A stretch of DNA of 64,000 nucleotides from Bacteroidaceae bacterium. GTDB lineage: Bacteria; Bacteroidota; Bacteroidia; Bacteroidales; Bacteroidaceae. Where the stretch lies: contig JAEEZS010000071.1 of NCBI GenBank assembly GCA_016291905.1, forward strand, positions 1 to 64,000, in the 5' to 3' direction. Both the position numbers and the translations under genes were made by a program. This document shows, in pieces, positions 37,867 through 46,750 of the stretch (within the stretch, counting starts at the first letter, position 1; each line of letters begins with the position of its first letter). The notes under the pieces were generated by a model. It had not been told where the DNA came from, did no database searches, and saw only the letters and a list, made by a program, of their open reading frames with translations.

Positions 37867-40430
37867 ACATGAAACGGACCTTCTGCTTCCTTCTCTGCTG
37901 TAGTCTCGTCCTCGTGGCACAGGCACAGCGCATCACGTGCGAGTTTGATGATGTTTCGATGAGCGAGGCCTTGCGCCAGCTGACGCACCAGTCCCGCGAC
38001 TACACCATCAGTTTTCTCTATAACGAGCTGGAGGACTTCCGCGTCACCACCTCCATTCAGAACAAGACCCTCCCCGATGCCATCCGTCAGATGATAGGCT
38101 TCTATCCCGTCCACGTTACCGTCGATGGCAGGGAAATCATTGTGGAGTGTCCGCAGAAGACCGCCTCCCGCTACAAGGGCACCATCATCGATGAGTTGGG
38201 CGAGCCCGTAGCCTACGCCAACATCGCCCTGCTCTCGTCCGAGGACTCCACGCTGCTGACGGGCGGCGTGTCCAACGAAAGCGGCCTCTTCGTCATCCCC
38301 TGCGAACAGCATCCCGTCCTCGCCCGCATCTCCTATGTTGGCTACAAGTCCATTTTCATGCCTTGCCACACTACCGACCTCGGCACCATTCAGTTGCAGC
38401 CGGACAACTATACCCTAAATGGTGTGACGGTGAAGGGCGAACGGCCCAAGGTGGAGCTAAAGGGCAATTCTCTGATTATGAATGTGGAGGGTACGGTGAT
38501 GGAGCGGCTTGGAACGGCAGAGGATGTGCTTTCGCGTGTACCGACTATTTCCGTAAAAGGCGAGACCTTTGAAATCTTAGGAAAAGGCGTACCACTCATC
38601 TATATCAACAACCGCAAAGTAACCGACTTGAATGAATTGAAGAATTTGCGTTCAGACAACATAAAGAGTGTTGAAGTGATACAAAATCCGGGCGTTCGCT
38701 ATAATGCGTCGGTTAATGCCGTCATTATCATCCACACGAAACGACCAGCCGGCGATGGATTAGGTACAGAACTAACATCATGGAGCCGCAAGGGACATGG
38801 CTATGCAAACAATGATCGTATTAACCTGACCTATCGAACAGGCGGGCTGGAATTGTTTGCCAACCTTTTCGGCGCTTATAATAAGAGATGGAGCCGGAGT
38901 GAGTTTGAGCAGACCGTCTTTGCTGACACGCTGTGGGTTATCACCAATCGGCATAAGGAAAACGTCAGCAATCCTTTCTTTGAGGGACGCATGGGCTTTA
39001 ACTACCAACTGAATGACAACAACTCTTTTGGCGGATTCTATCAGAACACATACGACTACGTAAAGACATCGGGTGAATATGACGATGGCCTGCAAGCTAA
39101 CGGTATCATGTACGACCACCTACATAACAGCAGCATCGGCACAGCCGAAGGTGCCCCTAACCACCAGGTAAACATCTACTATATGGGAAAGGTCGGCCAG
39201 CTTAGCATAGACTTCAACGCAGACTACTCTTTCCGGAATCAACGCAATCGCAACCAGCAGCAGGAGCTGAGCGAAGAATATGAAGACCGCGACGTGAACA
39301 CCTATAATCTGACGCACAGCAAGCTGATGGCCGAGAAACTCTTTGTGAGTCATCCCCTGTGGAAGGGAGAGATTGAAATCGGCGAAGAATATACTCATAC
39401 CCGCTGGAATAGCAGCTTTGAAAATAAAGAGGGTTATATTGCCAACAGCGACAACGAACAGCATGAGCAGGCTATCGCCCCATTCATGGAACTGCGGCAA
39501 CATGTAGGAAACTTTCAGCTATCGGCGGGGCTTCGTTACGAGCATGTGGAGTCGGAATACTATGTAAGCGGCATACGCCGAGACGAACAATGCCGCACCT
39601 ATGACGATTTCTTCCCGTCAGTATCTGCATCCACATCCATTAAGAACGTTCTGCTATCCTTCAGCTATTCCAAGCGTGCCACGCGCCCATCATACTGGCA
39701 GTTAAGCAGCGATGTCATCTATGAGAATCGTTTAAACTGGCAAACTGGCAATCCCTACCTGAAACCCGTCAAGTATCACAATACTAGCGCTATGGCCATG
39801 TGGAAATGGCTTTTCCTGAGTGCCAACTTCTCCCATTGTGTTGACCCTATACTCTACACGGCGGGCAGTTTAGAGAATGACAGTAAGGTGAACCTTGTGA
39901 CATACAAAAACTACGACCATGCCGATTGGCTCACCATCACGCTTGGGGCACAAAAGGATGTCCGCCTGACAGACAATGCCACATGGACACCCCAGTATAA
40001 TGTCTCCCTGATGAAGCCGTGGTTCCAGACAGAGTTTCTGGGTGAGCAGAAGCGTTTCAACCATCCTATGTTGGTGCTGCAATTGGGCAACATCATTACG
40101 CTGCCTCACGACTGGCTCCTTCAAGCAGATTTCAACATGCACACTTACGGCTACCAGCAGAACGTCTGGCTCAACTGCACAAACTCCATTCTATCTCTTA
40201 GTGCCAGCAAAGACTTTTTCAATCGTCATCTCAACATCAAACTCTCAGGCAACGACCTCTTCAACGGAGGTATTAATCGCATCACGCTTTACAGCAACCG
40301 CATGATGTTCCGCAAGATGGAGGACAATGATTCCCGCTGCGTGACACTCTCACTACGCTACCGCTTCAATGTCACGCCCTCCAAATATAAAGGTACGGGC
40401 GCCGGTAATGCAGAAAAGAACAGATTGTAG
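37863..40430 (+). CDS. TonB-dependent-type outer membrane receptor with STN domain
   Basis: 855 residues. Signal peptide 1-21, STN domain about 22-95 (ITCEFDDVSMSEALRQLTHQ), carboxypeptidase-regulatory-like beta sandwich about 103-180 (GTIIDELGEPVAYANIALLS), plug-like region about 185-300 (DVLSRVPTISV, IKSVEVIQNPGVRYNASVNA), then an OMP_b-brl_3-type barrel. The STN domain should contact the DUF4974 domain of the neighbouring anti-sigma protein, giving a cell-surface signalling unit. No SusD partner follows, so the ligand may be small or peptide-like. Codon use becomes more AT-rich after about 38480. Confidence 0.88.
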   Translation: MNMKRTFCFLLCCSLVLVAQAQRITCEFDDVSMSEALRQLTHQSRDYTISFLYNELEDFRVTTSIQNKTLPDAIRQMIGFYPVHVTVDGREIIVECPQKTASRYKGTIIDELGEPVAYANIALLSSEDSTLLTGGVSNESGLFVIPCEQHPVLARISYVGYKSIFMPCHTTDLGTIQLQPDNYTLNGVTVKGERPKVELKGNSLIMNVEGTVMERLGTAEDVLSRVPTISVKGETFEILGKGVPLIYINNRKVTDLNELKNLRSDNIKSVEVIQNPGVRYNASVNAVIIIHTKRPAGDGLGTELTSWSRKGHGYANNDRINLTYRTGGLELFANLFGAYNKRWSRSEFEQTVFADTLWVITNRHKENVSNPFFEGRMGFNYQLNDNNSFGGFYQNTYDYVKTSGEYDDGLQANGIMYDHLHNSSIGTAEGAPNHQVNIYYMGKVGQLSIDFNADYSFRNQRNRNQQQELSEEYEDRDVNTYNLTHSKLMAEKLFVSHPLWKGEIEIGEEYTHTRWNSSFENKEGYIANSDNEQHEQAIAPFMELRQHVGNFQLSAGLRYEHVESEYYVSGIRRDEQCRTYDDFFPSVSASTSIKNVLLSFSYSKRATRPSYWQLSSDVIYENRLNWQTGNPYLKPVKYHNTSAMAMWKWLFLSANFSHCVDPILYTAGSLENDSKVNLVTYKNYDHADWLTITLGAQKDVRLTDNATWTPQYNVSLMKPWFQTEFLGEQKRFNHPMLVLQLGNIITLPHDWLLQADFNMHTYGYQQNVWLNCTNSILSLSASKDFFNRHLNIKLSGNDLFNGGINRITLYSNRMMFRKMEDNDSRCVTLSLRYRFNVTPSKYKGTGAGNAEKNRL

Positions 40431-40484
40431 GACATACCTCAAAAAGGTTTCAAGGAGTGCGAGTTTATGCGTTTTTATAGTTTT

Positions 40485-40850
40485 TGCGAAAAAAATGCTA
40501 ACACTTAACTTTTCCCGTCCAACGAATTGTCATATAGTGCCTTAGATGTGGTAAGTGTTTTGGCAACACTTACCAAACACTTACCAAACACTTACCATAC
40601 ATTTACCATACTTCTACCTCAAAGCCCGTCAACTTGCTTTAGTCGTAAGACAGAAACTGACAACCTAAATCAGCAAATCACAAACATAAATCATCGAACC
40701 ACAGATTGCTCTTTGAGTAAGGGTAAAGGTAAGTGTTAGGTAAGAGTTAGGTAAGAGTTAGGTAAGTGTTTGAACAACACTTACCTTTTCTAATTCGCTT
40801 TGTCATAGTGGGTTAAGCCGCAAAAGGTAAGTGTTAGCGTATTTTTGCGT
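40485..40850. repeat. symmetric element of phased 11-bp GGTAAGTGTT repeats
   Basis: Non-coding. Copies of GGTAAGTGTT or close variants on the plus strand start at 40550, 40728, 40739, 40750, 40761 and 40826; complements (AACACTTACC) start at 40500, 40565, 40576, 40587, 40598 and 40776. Each block of four is spaced by exactly 11 bases and has one opposing copy 15 bases away. Blocks 40550-40607 and 40728-40785 are inverted copies, and the outer single copies are placed symmetrically; every pair is centred at 40667.5. The 120-base middle shows no gene. Confidence 0.9.
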
Positions 40851-40889
40851 TTTTCCCTGAAAAATGAGATGAGAAAAGGGGCAAGAGTT

Positions 40890-40973
40890 GGCGTTTGACG
40901 TCCTGCTGATAGCGTTTGATTTTATTTTGCTAGCGTTTGATTTTAATTTGCTAGCGTTTGATTCTGAGCGCGC
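40890..40973. repeat. 21-bp tandem array, second type
   Basis: Units AGCGTTTGATTTTATTTTGC start at 40890 (degenerate), 40911, 40932 and 40953, exactly 21 bases apart. The sequence is unrelated to the serC-side array, but the unit length, copy number and distance (about 27 bases) to the following conserved promoter are alike. Confidence 0.9.
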
Positions 40974-40999
40974 AGAGTTTAACTCTACGGATGTGGAAA

Positions 41000-41031
41000 T
41001 TTGCATTTTCGTTCGGTTCACCCTATCTTTA
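41000..41031 (+). promoter_or_regulatory. extended conserved promoter, copy 2
   Basis: TTTG (41000-41003), 20 bases, TATCTTTA (41024-41031). The last base departs from TAnnTTTG. Its spacer CATTTTCGTTCGGTTCACCC is identical to that at 41166. No gene follows directly: a small hairpin CCCCTTACGGGG plus CTTTT at 41116-41133 could end a transcript of about 95 bases before the next promoter. Confidence 0.7.
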
Positions 41032-41165
41032 CCCTTCGGTTTTAGGTAGGCTTCGCCTCGGAAATAAAACTTTGTTTTGCTCTCGCTTAATCGCATTTTT
41101 GTCACTACCTTTAATCCCCTTACGGGGCTTTTAGATAGGGTTCACCTCAGAAAATTGCAAAAAAA

Positions 41166-41197
41166 TTTGCATTTTCGTTCGGTTCACCCTATCTTTG
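41166..41197 (+). promoter_or_regulatory. extended conserved promoter of the DMP19 gene
   Basis: TTTG (41166-41169), 20 bases, TATCTTTG (41190-41197), 20 bases before the ATG at 41217. The upstream A-rich stretch and CACCTCAGAAAATTGC resemble the region before the serC promoter. Confidence 0.88.
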
Positions 41198-41216
41198 CCA
41201 ATTCAAACCATAGTGT

Positions 41217-41714
41217 ATGAAAGTCGAAATTAGTGAAGAATCGTTCCGAAAGGCTGCTGAGGAGGGCATGGATGCCTTCCTGCGGGTGATTACCGATGCC
41301 TATCTGGAAGCGCTGGGCGGCGGGCTCAGCTCCGAGGGCATGACGCGCCTTAACGGCTGGCAGCACACGCTGCTGGGCTACCGTTTCTTCCAGGAGGAGG
41401 TGATGGACGGGGGCTTCTGCCAGCTCATTCAGAACGGCTACGGACCCTACATCTTCGACAACCCCTTCGCCAAGGCCATGCGTCTGATGGGGCTGCACGA
41501 CTTTTCGAAAGCGGTGTATAAAGCCAAGAAAATCTATGATGAGAACAAGCGGGACCTGACGCGCGAGCGCACGGACGAAGAGTTCATGGCCATGTACGAG
41601 CAGTACCCGAAGTTCGATGACATTGAGGACTGGTATATCGAGAATGAAGAGGAGATAACGAAAGCTATCGCCTACTATGTGGATGAACATTTGAGTCAAT
41701 TCCTAAACGATTAA
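41217..41714 (+). CDS. DMP19-family protein
   Basis: 165 residues, acidic and mostly helical. GWQHTLLGYRFFQEEVMDGG followed by FCQLIQNGYGPYIFDNPFAK matches the DMP19/DUF4375 pattern of a helix, a Gly turn and an NG-YG-P stretch. A DMP19 protein has been described as a DNA mimic in Neisseria; whether that applies here is not shown. The C-terminus is strongly acidic (DDIEDWYIENEEEITKAI). It is first in a run with a lipoprotein, YIP1-like protein, smpB and metH. Confidence 0.75.
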   Translation: MKVEISEESFRKAAEEGMDAFLRVITDAYLEALGGGLSSEGMTRLNGWQHTLLGYRFFQEEVMDGGFCQLIQNGYGPYIFDNPFAKAMRLMGLHDFSKAVYKAKKIYDENKRDLTRERTDEEFMAMYEQYPKFDDIEDWYIENEEEITKAIAYYVDEHLSQFLND

Positions 41715-41723
41715 AAAAAGACG

Positions 41724-42491
41724 ATGAAGAAGTTTGTTTTCGGTCTTTTGACCCTTGTGGCAGTGGCCCTGACGTCCTGCCTGCCCGACTCGCCGGGCTA
41801 TACGTACACCAGCACGTTTGCCCGTTTGGTGACCATCGACCATAATACGGTGCCCCCGCGCTTCTACTGCGACTATACGAACGAGATATTCGAGTTCGGT
41901 AATATCACCAAGGAATCCGACCTCTCGAAGTTCGGTCTTGTGGACGTGCCGCGTGCGCTAATCACGGCGACGCTCAACGTCGTGAACTACGACGCGGACT
42001 ACACGCTGGTGAGCGGCGATGCGATAGAAGTCTTTCCCGTATATAACAAGGACTTCGTAATGGACGATTCGTTCGGCCCCGTCTATGGTTTCTCGCTCCT
42101 TGAGCTGGAGAGCTCGTGGACCTACCCCTATGCTTGGGTAAGCCACGGCTATCTGAGCATAATTCCCCAAATCATGTCGGAAAAAGCCGGCGAGCACATG
42201 CTGGTGCCCGAGGGCGTCAGCAACGACACGCTCAGCTTCAGCCTTCACACGAGATATGCCACAGGCGAGACCCTGCGCGCCGACTACAGGTGCTTCGACC
42301 TCCGTACGCTGGCCGACACGGCAACGGCTGAGCCTGGCGTGAAGGCTGTCATGACTGCTATGGTGGATAAATTGAACCACACCAGCGACTCGGTGATGGT
42401 GGTGGTCGTTGCCGACTATTTGAACGTTTACCCCGACACGGTGATGAAAACAATGGTGCCGACGAACTATTTCCATTTGCGTATTGATTAA
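41724..42491 (+). CDS. NigD-like lipoprotein
   Basis: 255 residues. Lipoprotein signal peptide with lipobox LTSC at residues 16-19, followed by PDSPGYTYTSTFARLVTID. The mature protein is beta-rich: a first domain to about residue 110 resembling the OB-like NigD N-terminal domain, a second domain with LSFSLHTRYATGET and VMVVVVADYLNVY. NigD-like proteins are Bacteroidota lipoproteins first seen with a bacteriocin; function unknown. It ends overlapping or abutting the next gene. Confidence 0.65.
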   Translation: MKKFVFGLLTLVAVALTSCLPDSPGYTYTSTFARLVTIDHNTVPPRFYCDYTNEIFEFGNITKESDLSKFGLVDVPRALITATLNVVNYDADYTLVSGDAIEVFPVYNKDFVMDDSFGPVYGFSLLELESSWTYPYAWVSHGYLSIIPQIMSEKAGEHMLVPEGVSNDTLSFSLHTRYATGETLRADYRCFDLRTLADTATAEPGVKAVMTAMVDKLNHTSDSVMVVVVADYLNVYPDTVMKTMVPTNYFHLRID

Positions 42492-42492
42492 G

Positions 42493-43065
42493 GTGGATTT
42501 CAAACGGCTGTTCATGCGGCTGTGGGGAGTGATTGTCAACCCACGGCAGGCATGGAGCGACATCCTGGAGGAGAACCCCCGACAGGATGTGGCGATGACG
42601 TTTGTCTTTCCGCTGACGTGCCTGTGCGGGTTGGCTATCCTGCTGGGGCGCGTCGTCCGCGATGGCTTTGCCGACGGCGCATTTCTGTATGCCTTCATCG
42701 ACTCCGTCGTGGCCTGCCTGGGGCTGGTGGTGGGGTTCTACCTCTCTACAGCTGTCGTTGACTTGCTGAGTGTCAGGTACCTGCAGCAGGAGCCCGACAG
42801 AAAGCGGTCCGTAATTCTGGTGGGCTATTCGTTCTCGGTGGTGTTTGCGCTGACGCTTCTGGTGGGGCTATTCCCTGAATGGGTGCTGTTCAAATGGGTG
42901 CTGCAGTTTTACGTGGTGTACGTCGTTTGGGCCGGTGCCGAGGTGGTGATGCAGCTGGACGAGGACCGGCGCATGACGTTCAGCCTGCTCACGTCGGCTT
43001 CCATCCTGCTCATTCCATTTCTCATTCAATTTGTATTCAATAAGTTGTCGCTCATCTTTGGCTAA
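42493..43065 (+). CDS. YIP1-family-like inner membrane protein
   Basis: 190 residues with five hydrophobic segments (for example MTFVFPLTCLCGLAILL, SVVACLGLVVGFYL, VVFALTLLVGLF, FYVVYVVWAGAEVV, ILLIPFLIQFVF). The pre-membrane stretch FKRLFMRLWGVIVNPRQAWS is typical of bacterial YIP1-domain proteins (xIxxPxxxW). I placed the start at GTG 42493, one base after the preceding stop; TTG 42484 (overlapping) and ATG 42514 are alternatives. Function unknown. Confidence 0.68.
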   Translation: MDFKRLFMRLWGVIVNPRQAWSDILEENPRQDVAMTFVFPLTCLCGLAILLGRVVRDGFADGAFLYAFIDSVVACLGLVVGFYLSTAVVDLLSVRYLQQEPDRKRSVILVGYSFSVVFALTLLVGLFPEWVLFKWVLQFYVVYVVWAGAEVVMQLDEDRRMTFSLLTSASILLIPFLIQFVFNKLSLIFG

Positions 43066-43083
43066 GTCACCATCGTCCCCTAT

Positions 43084-43542
43084 ATGGAAAAGAAACCCTC
43101 TGCCATCAACATAAAGAACAGGAAAGCCTCGTTCGATTACGAGTTTGTCGAGACCTACACGGCAGGCATAGTGCTGACGGGGACGGAGATAAAGTCCATC
43201 CGTCTGGGCAAGGTGAGCCTCGTGGATACCTATTGCTATTTCGTGGGGGGCGAACTGTGGGTGAAGAACATGAACATTGCCGAGTACTTCTACGGCTCGT
43301 ACAACAACCACAATGCCCGTCGTGAGCGCAAGCTGCTGCTAACGAAGAAAGAGCTCCGCTCATTGCTCAATCAAGAGAAGAATCCGGGATTCACGATTGT
43401 CCCCGTCCGGCTGTTCATCAATGAGAAGGGGTTGGCGAAGGTAGTCATCGCCCTTGCAAGGGGAAAGAAGGAGTACGACAAGCGACAGTCTATTAAGGAG
43501 AAGGAGGACCGTCGGGAGATGGACCGCATGTTTAAGCATTAA
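43084..43542 (+). CDS. smpB: SsrA-binding protein SmpB
   Basis: 152 residues. [40 protein letters not shown] and the C-terminal [20 protein letters not shown] are diagnostic. SmpB carries tmRNA into stalled ribosomes for trans-translation. The basic C-terminal tail that enters the mRNA channel is present. It lies 24 bases before metH. Confidence 0.97.
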   Translation: MEKKPSAINIKNRKASFDYEFVETYTAGIVLTGTEIKSIRLGKVSLVDTYCYFVGGELWVKNMNIAEYFYGSYNNHNARRERKLLLTKKELRSLLNQEKNPGFTIVPVRLFINEKGLAKVVIALARGKKEYDKRQSIKEKEDRREMDRMFKH

Positions 43543-43566
43543 GTAATCGTTTTTTCTGCAAGGTAT

Positions 43567-46356
43567 ATGAAGACGCTGTCACAGCTTGTGCGCGAACGTG
43601 TCATGCTCCTCGACGGAGCCACGGGCACTATGGTGCAGCAGTATGGCATGGCTACGGGAAATAACGATATGCTCTCCCTGACGCATCCCGAGATAATCGA
43701 GGACATCCATTCGCGCTACCTGTGTGCTGGGGCCGATATTATTGAGACGTGCACGTTCAATGCCCAGCGTATTTCGTTGGTTGACTGCGATGCGGCAGAC
43801 AAGGTGTGCGACATCAACCGTGCCGCAGTGGCTATTGCCCGCCGTATGGCTGATGCGTTTTCCACGGAGCAGAAACCTCGTTTTGTGGCAGGCTCCATAG
43901 GGCCTACGGGCAAGACGCTCTCTATGAGCCCTGACGTCAACGACCCGGCGTTTCGGGCCATTTCGTTCGATGAACTCTCCGAGGCTTACGTCGAGCAGAT
44001 GGCGGTGATGCTGGAGGGTGGTGTGGATGCGCTGCTCATCGAGACTATCTTTGACACACTCAACGCTAAGGCTGCACTTTGTGCGGCCCAGACAGCTATG
44101 CAGCAGACGGGGCGCACGGTGCCTGTGATGCTTTCGGTGACCATCAGCGATAATGCCGGACGCACCCTTTCGGGACAGACGCTCGAGGCTTTCCTTGCCT
44201 CTGTCAGCACGTATGACGTCTTCTCTGTGGGACTCAACTGCTCGTTTGGCCCTGCGCAGATGAAACCTTACCTGCGTGAGATTGCTGCCAAAGCTCCTTA
44301 TTACATCTCTTGTTATCCCAATGCTGGTTTGCCGAATGCTCTCGGCAATTACGATACCACTCCCGAGGAATGGGCCTCAATGACATCTGAATTCCTTGAC
44401 GAAGGACTTGTGAACATTATCGGAGGCTGCTGCGGCACGACGGACGAGTTTATTGCCGCACTTGCGCCGCGTCTTGCTGATGCCCGTCCCCACACACTTC
44501 CTGACCACCGCCGTCAGGCGTTGTTTCTCTCGGGTTTGGAGCCCTTGTGCCCTCTGGAAGGGGTGGGAGAGGGTAGTTCCTTTGTCAACGTGGGTGAACG
44601 TTGCAACGTGGCTGGCTCTCGCAAGTTCCTGCGTCTGATTTCCGAGCATAACTACGCCGAAGCTATCGCCATTGCCCGCCGTCAAGTGGACGACGGAGCC
44701 CTAATGCTTGACATAAATATGGACGATGGACTCCTTGACGCCCGTGTCGAGATGGAGCATTTCCTCCGTCTCTTGGCTGCCGAGCCGGATGTCGCGCGCG
44801 TTCCTTTTATGATTGACTCTTCCAATTGGGAGGTTATTACGGTTGCCTTGAAGTGCATACAGGGGAAGCCCGTGGTGAATTCCATTTCTTTGAAAGAGGG
44901 AGAAGAGCCATTCCTTCGCCATGCCAGTGAACTTCGTCGTCTGGGGGCTGCCGTTGTCGTGATGGCGTTTGACGAGCAGGGACAGGCTACCACCTATGAG
45001 CGCAAGATCAGCATCTGCAAGAGAGCCTATCACCTGCTGACTCGGGAGGTGGGGATGAATTCTTCCGACATTATCTTCGACCCCAATATCTTGGCTGTCG
45101 GCACGGGCATCGCCGAACATAATACTTACGCCCTTGACTTTATTCGTGCTGCCCAATGGATACGGGAAAATCTCCCTGGCGCTCATGTCAGCGGAGGCGT
45201 CAGTAATCTCTCCTTTGCCTTCCGAGGTAATAACCCATTGCGCGAGGCCATGCACGCCGTGTTCCTTTTCCATGCCGTCAAGGCGGGAATGGATATGGCC
45301 ATTGTAAATCCTTCTACGTCGGTGCAGTATGCCGATATTCCTTCGGAAGAGTTGGCGCTGATAGAAGACTTGATTCTTGCTCGTCGCCCCGATGCCACCG
45401 AGCGGTTGACAGATTATCTGAGGGACAAGGCGAAGGACGAAGTAAAAGAGGGTACAGCAAACACCACTACTCCCTTATCTCAAACCTCAGCCCCAGAACC
45501 CTCCTTAGAAACTCGCTTACAGCAGGCTCTTGTGCAGGGTGATGCCTCTCATTTAGAGAAAGACCTAGCCGTGGCACTTGCAGTCTATCCCTCGCCTGTG
45601 GCAATTATCGAAGGGCCACTGATGGATGGCATGAACAGGGTGGGAGAGCTCTTCGGAGCCGGAAAGATGTTTCTTCCACAAGTGGTGAAGGCTGCCCGCA
45701 CCATGAAGGAGGCTGTCCGTATTCTGCAACCGTCAATCGATGTAATGCAGAACTCTCATGCTGTGGGCTGCACCTGTCCCGAGTGTTCGCGTCTTCCCTC
45801 CCGTCCAACAGGAAAAACGCTTGTTCCCTCTTCTGCAAAGGAGAAACAGAAAGTGCTGTTAGCTACGGTGAAGGGCGATGTTCACGATATCGGAAAGAAC
45901 ATTGTCAGCGTTGTGATGGCGTGTAACGGATATTCTATCATCGACATGGGAGTGATGGTCCCAGCAGAGGATATCGTACGCAAGGCGTTGGAGTGCCGCC
46001 CCGACATCATCGGACTTTCAGGACTGATTACCCCGTCGCTTGGCGAAATGGTTACCGTGGCAGAGCAGCTTCAAGCCGCTGGACTGCGTGTCCCGCTGAT
46101 GATTGGTGGCGCGACAACCAGCGACATGCACACCGCCTTAAAAATTGCTCCCATCTACGACGCGCCGGTAGTTCATGTGAAGGATGCTTCGCAGAATTCG
46201 CGTATTGCTGCGCAGCTGCTCAATCCGTCGGCTCACGATGCGTTTGTTTCATCGCTTCGTCAACATCAGTCTGAACTCCGTGAGCAATTTGCCTCCCGTC
46301 AGCAGGATTTACTCTCTCTTGAAGAGGCTCGCCGACACCGCCCCAAACTATGGTGA
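43567..46356 (+). CDS. metH: cobalamin-dependent methionine synthase lacking the reactivation domain
   Basis: 929 residues against about 1,230 in E. coli. Homocysteine domain 1-305 with Zn-ligand Cys in GLNCSFGP and GGCCGTTDEF; folate (pterin) domain about 325-600 with FVNVGERCNVAGSRKFLRLI; then the cap and cobalamin domain, with the B12 His motif DVHDIGKN at about 771-778 and GLSGLITPSLGEM. The protein ends in EEARRHRPKLW, just where the AdoMet-binding reactivation domain would begin. The stop is clean and followed by a normal intergenic region, so this is an architecture, not an obvious frameshift. No separate activation gene is seen here. Confidence 0.93.
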   Translation: MKTLSQLVRERVMLLDGATGTMVQQYGMATGNNDMLSLTHPEIIEDIHSRYLCAGADIIETCTFNAQRISLVDCDAADKVCDINRAAVAIARRMADAFSTEQKPRFVAGSIGPTGKTLSMSPDVNDPAFRAISFDELSEAYVEQMAVMLEGGVDALLIETIFDTLNAKAALCAAQTAMQQTGRTVPVMLSVTISDNAGRTLSGQTLEAFLASVSTYDVFSVGLNCSFGPAQMKPYLREIAAKAPYYISCYPNAGLPNALGNYDTTPEEWASMTSEFLDEGLVNIIGGCCGTTDEFIAALAPRLADARPHTLPDHRRQALFLSGLEPLCPLEGVGEGSSFVNVGERCNVAGSRKFLRLISEHNYAEAIAIARRQVDDGALMLDINMDDGLLDARVEMEHFLRLLAAEPDVARVPFMIDSSNWEVITVALKCIQGKPVVNSISLKEGEEPFLRHASELRRLGAAVVVMAFDEQGQATTYERKISICKRAYHLLTREVGMNSSDIIFDPNILAVGTGIAEHNTYALDFIRAAQWIRENLPGAHVSGGVSNLSFAFRGNNPLREAMHAVFLFHAVKAGMDMAIVNPSTSVQYADIPSEELALIEDLILARRPDATERLTDYLRDKAKDEVKEGTANTTTPLSQTSAPEPSLETRLQQALVQGDASHLEKDLAVALAVYPSPVAIIEGPLMDGMNRVGELFGAGKMFLPQVVKAARTMKEAVRILQPSIDVMQNSHAVGCTCPECSRLPSRPTGKTLVPSSAKEKQKVLLATVKGDVHDIGKNIVSVVMACNGYSIIDMGVMVPAEDIVRKALECRPDIIGLSGLITPSLGEMVTVAEQLQAAGLRVPLMIGGATTSDMHTALKIAPIYDAPVVHVKDASQNSRIAAQLLNPSAHDAFVSSLRQHQSELREQFASRQQDLLSLEEARRHRPKLW

Positions 46357-46423
46357 GGAGGCGAAAAAGCATTTTTTAACAAAAAAATAGCCAAAAAATA
46401 TGTTTTATAACATAAAAACGCAG

Positions 46424-46431
46424 TAACTTTG
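46424..46431 (+). promoter_or_regulatory. -7 element for the winged-helix gene
   Basis: TAACTTTG, 70 bases before the ATG at 46501, in the 144-base gap after metH. The -33 region is T-rich (TGTTTTA). Confidence 0.6.
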
Positions 46432-46500
46432 CAGCGTTTTTAGGTAACGCCATGCTTAATGAGTGGCAAAGTATTAACTAAACAAAAGAAAAAACAACTA

Positions 46501-46700
46501 TGTTAGAGACGAAAGTTGGTGAGTTCGCAGGCCTCATTTGGAATGCACTCAACGAGAACGCAATGAACCTGAAGGACCTTAAAAAGGCTACGAAGATCAA
46601 GAAGAACGAGGAGCTTTTCCTGGGTCTTGGCTGGCTTCTTCGCGAAGGTAAGCTCAACGCTACCGAGACGGAAGAAGACGTGGTTTATTCCCTGAAGTAA
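46501..46700 (+). CDS. small winged helix-turn-helix protein (DUF2582)
   Basis: 66 residues. VGEFAGLIWNALNENAMNLK, DLKKATKIKKNEELFLGLGW and LLREGKLNATETEEDVVYSL match the short winged-helix family PF10771. It probably binds DNA, but such single-domain proteins are poorly characterised. It has its own promoter and terminator, so it is a monocistronic gene, and the strong signals suggest good expression. Confidence 0.82.
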
Positions 46701-46750
46701 TTCCCCTACCGTAAATTCGAAGACGTTACTATCCCAAGCGTTTACGGATC

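Noticed and set aside
40485..40850. Replication origin
   Set aside because: Iteron-like spacing is present, but there is no dnaA or rep gene, no TTATCCACA boxes and no obvious AT-rich unwinding region. dnaN is 32 kb away.
40890..40973. Possible CRISPR array
   Set aside because: The 21-bp units abut with no unique spacers, and no cas gene is present. The same applies to the arrays at 32269 and 40550-40785.
40803..41105. 100-residue minus-strand frame with repeats
   Set aside because: Not listed as a gene because it runs antisense through a conserved promoter and tandem array; kept only as a finding together with the frame at 32170-32469.
42484..42491. TTG start for the YIP1-like gene
   Set aside because: Possible, but GTG at 42493 gives the usual N-terminus of the family and avoids overlap. 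Not decidable from sequence.
43543..43566. Cobalamin riboswitch before metH
   Set aside because: Only 24 bases separate smpB and metH, far too few for the riboswitch.
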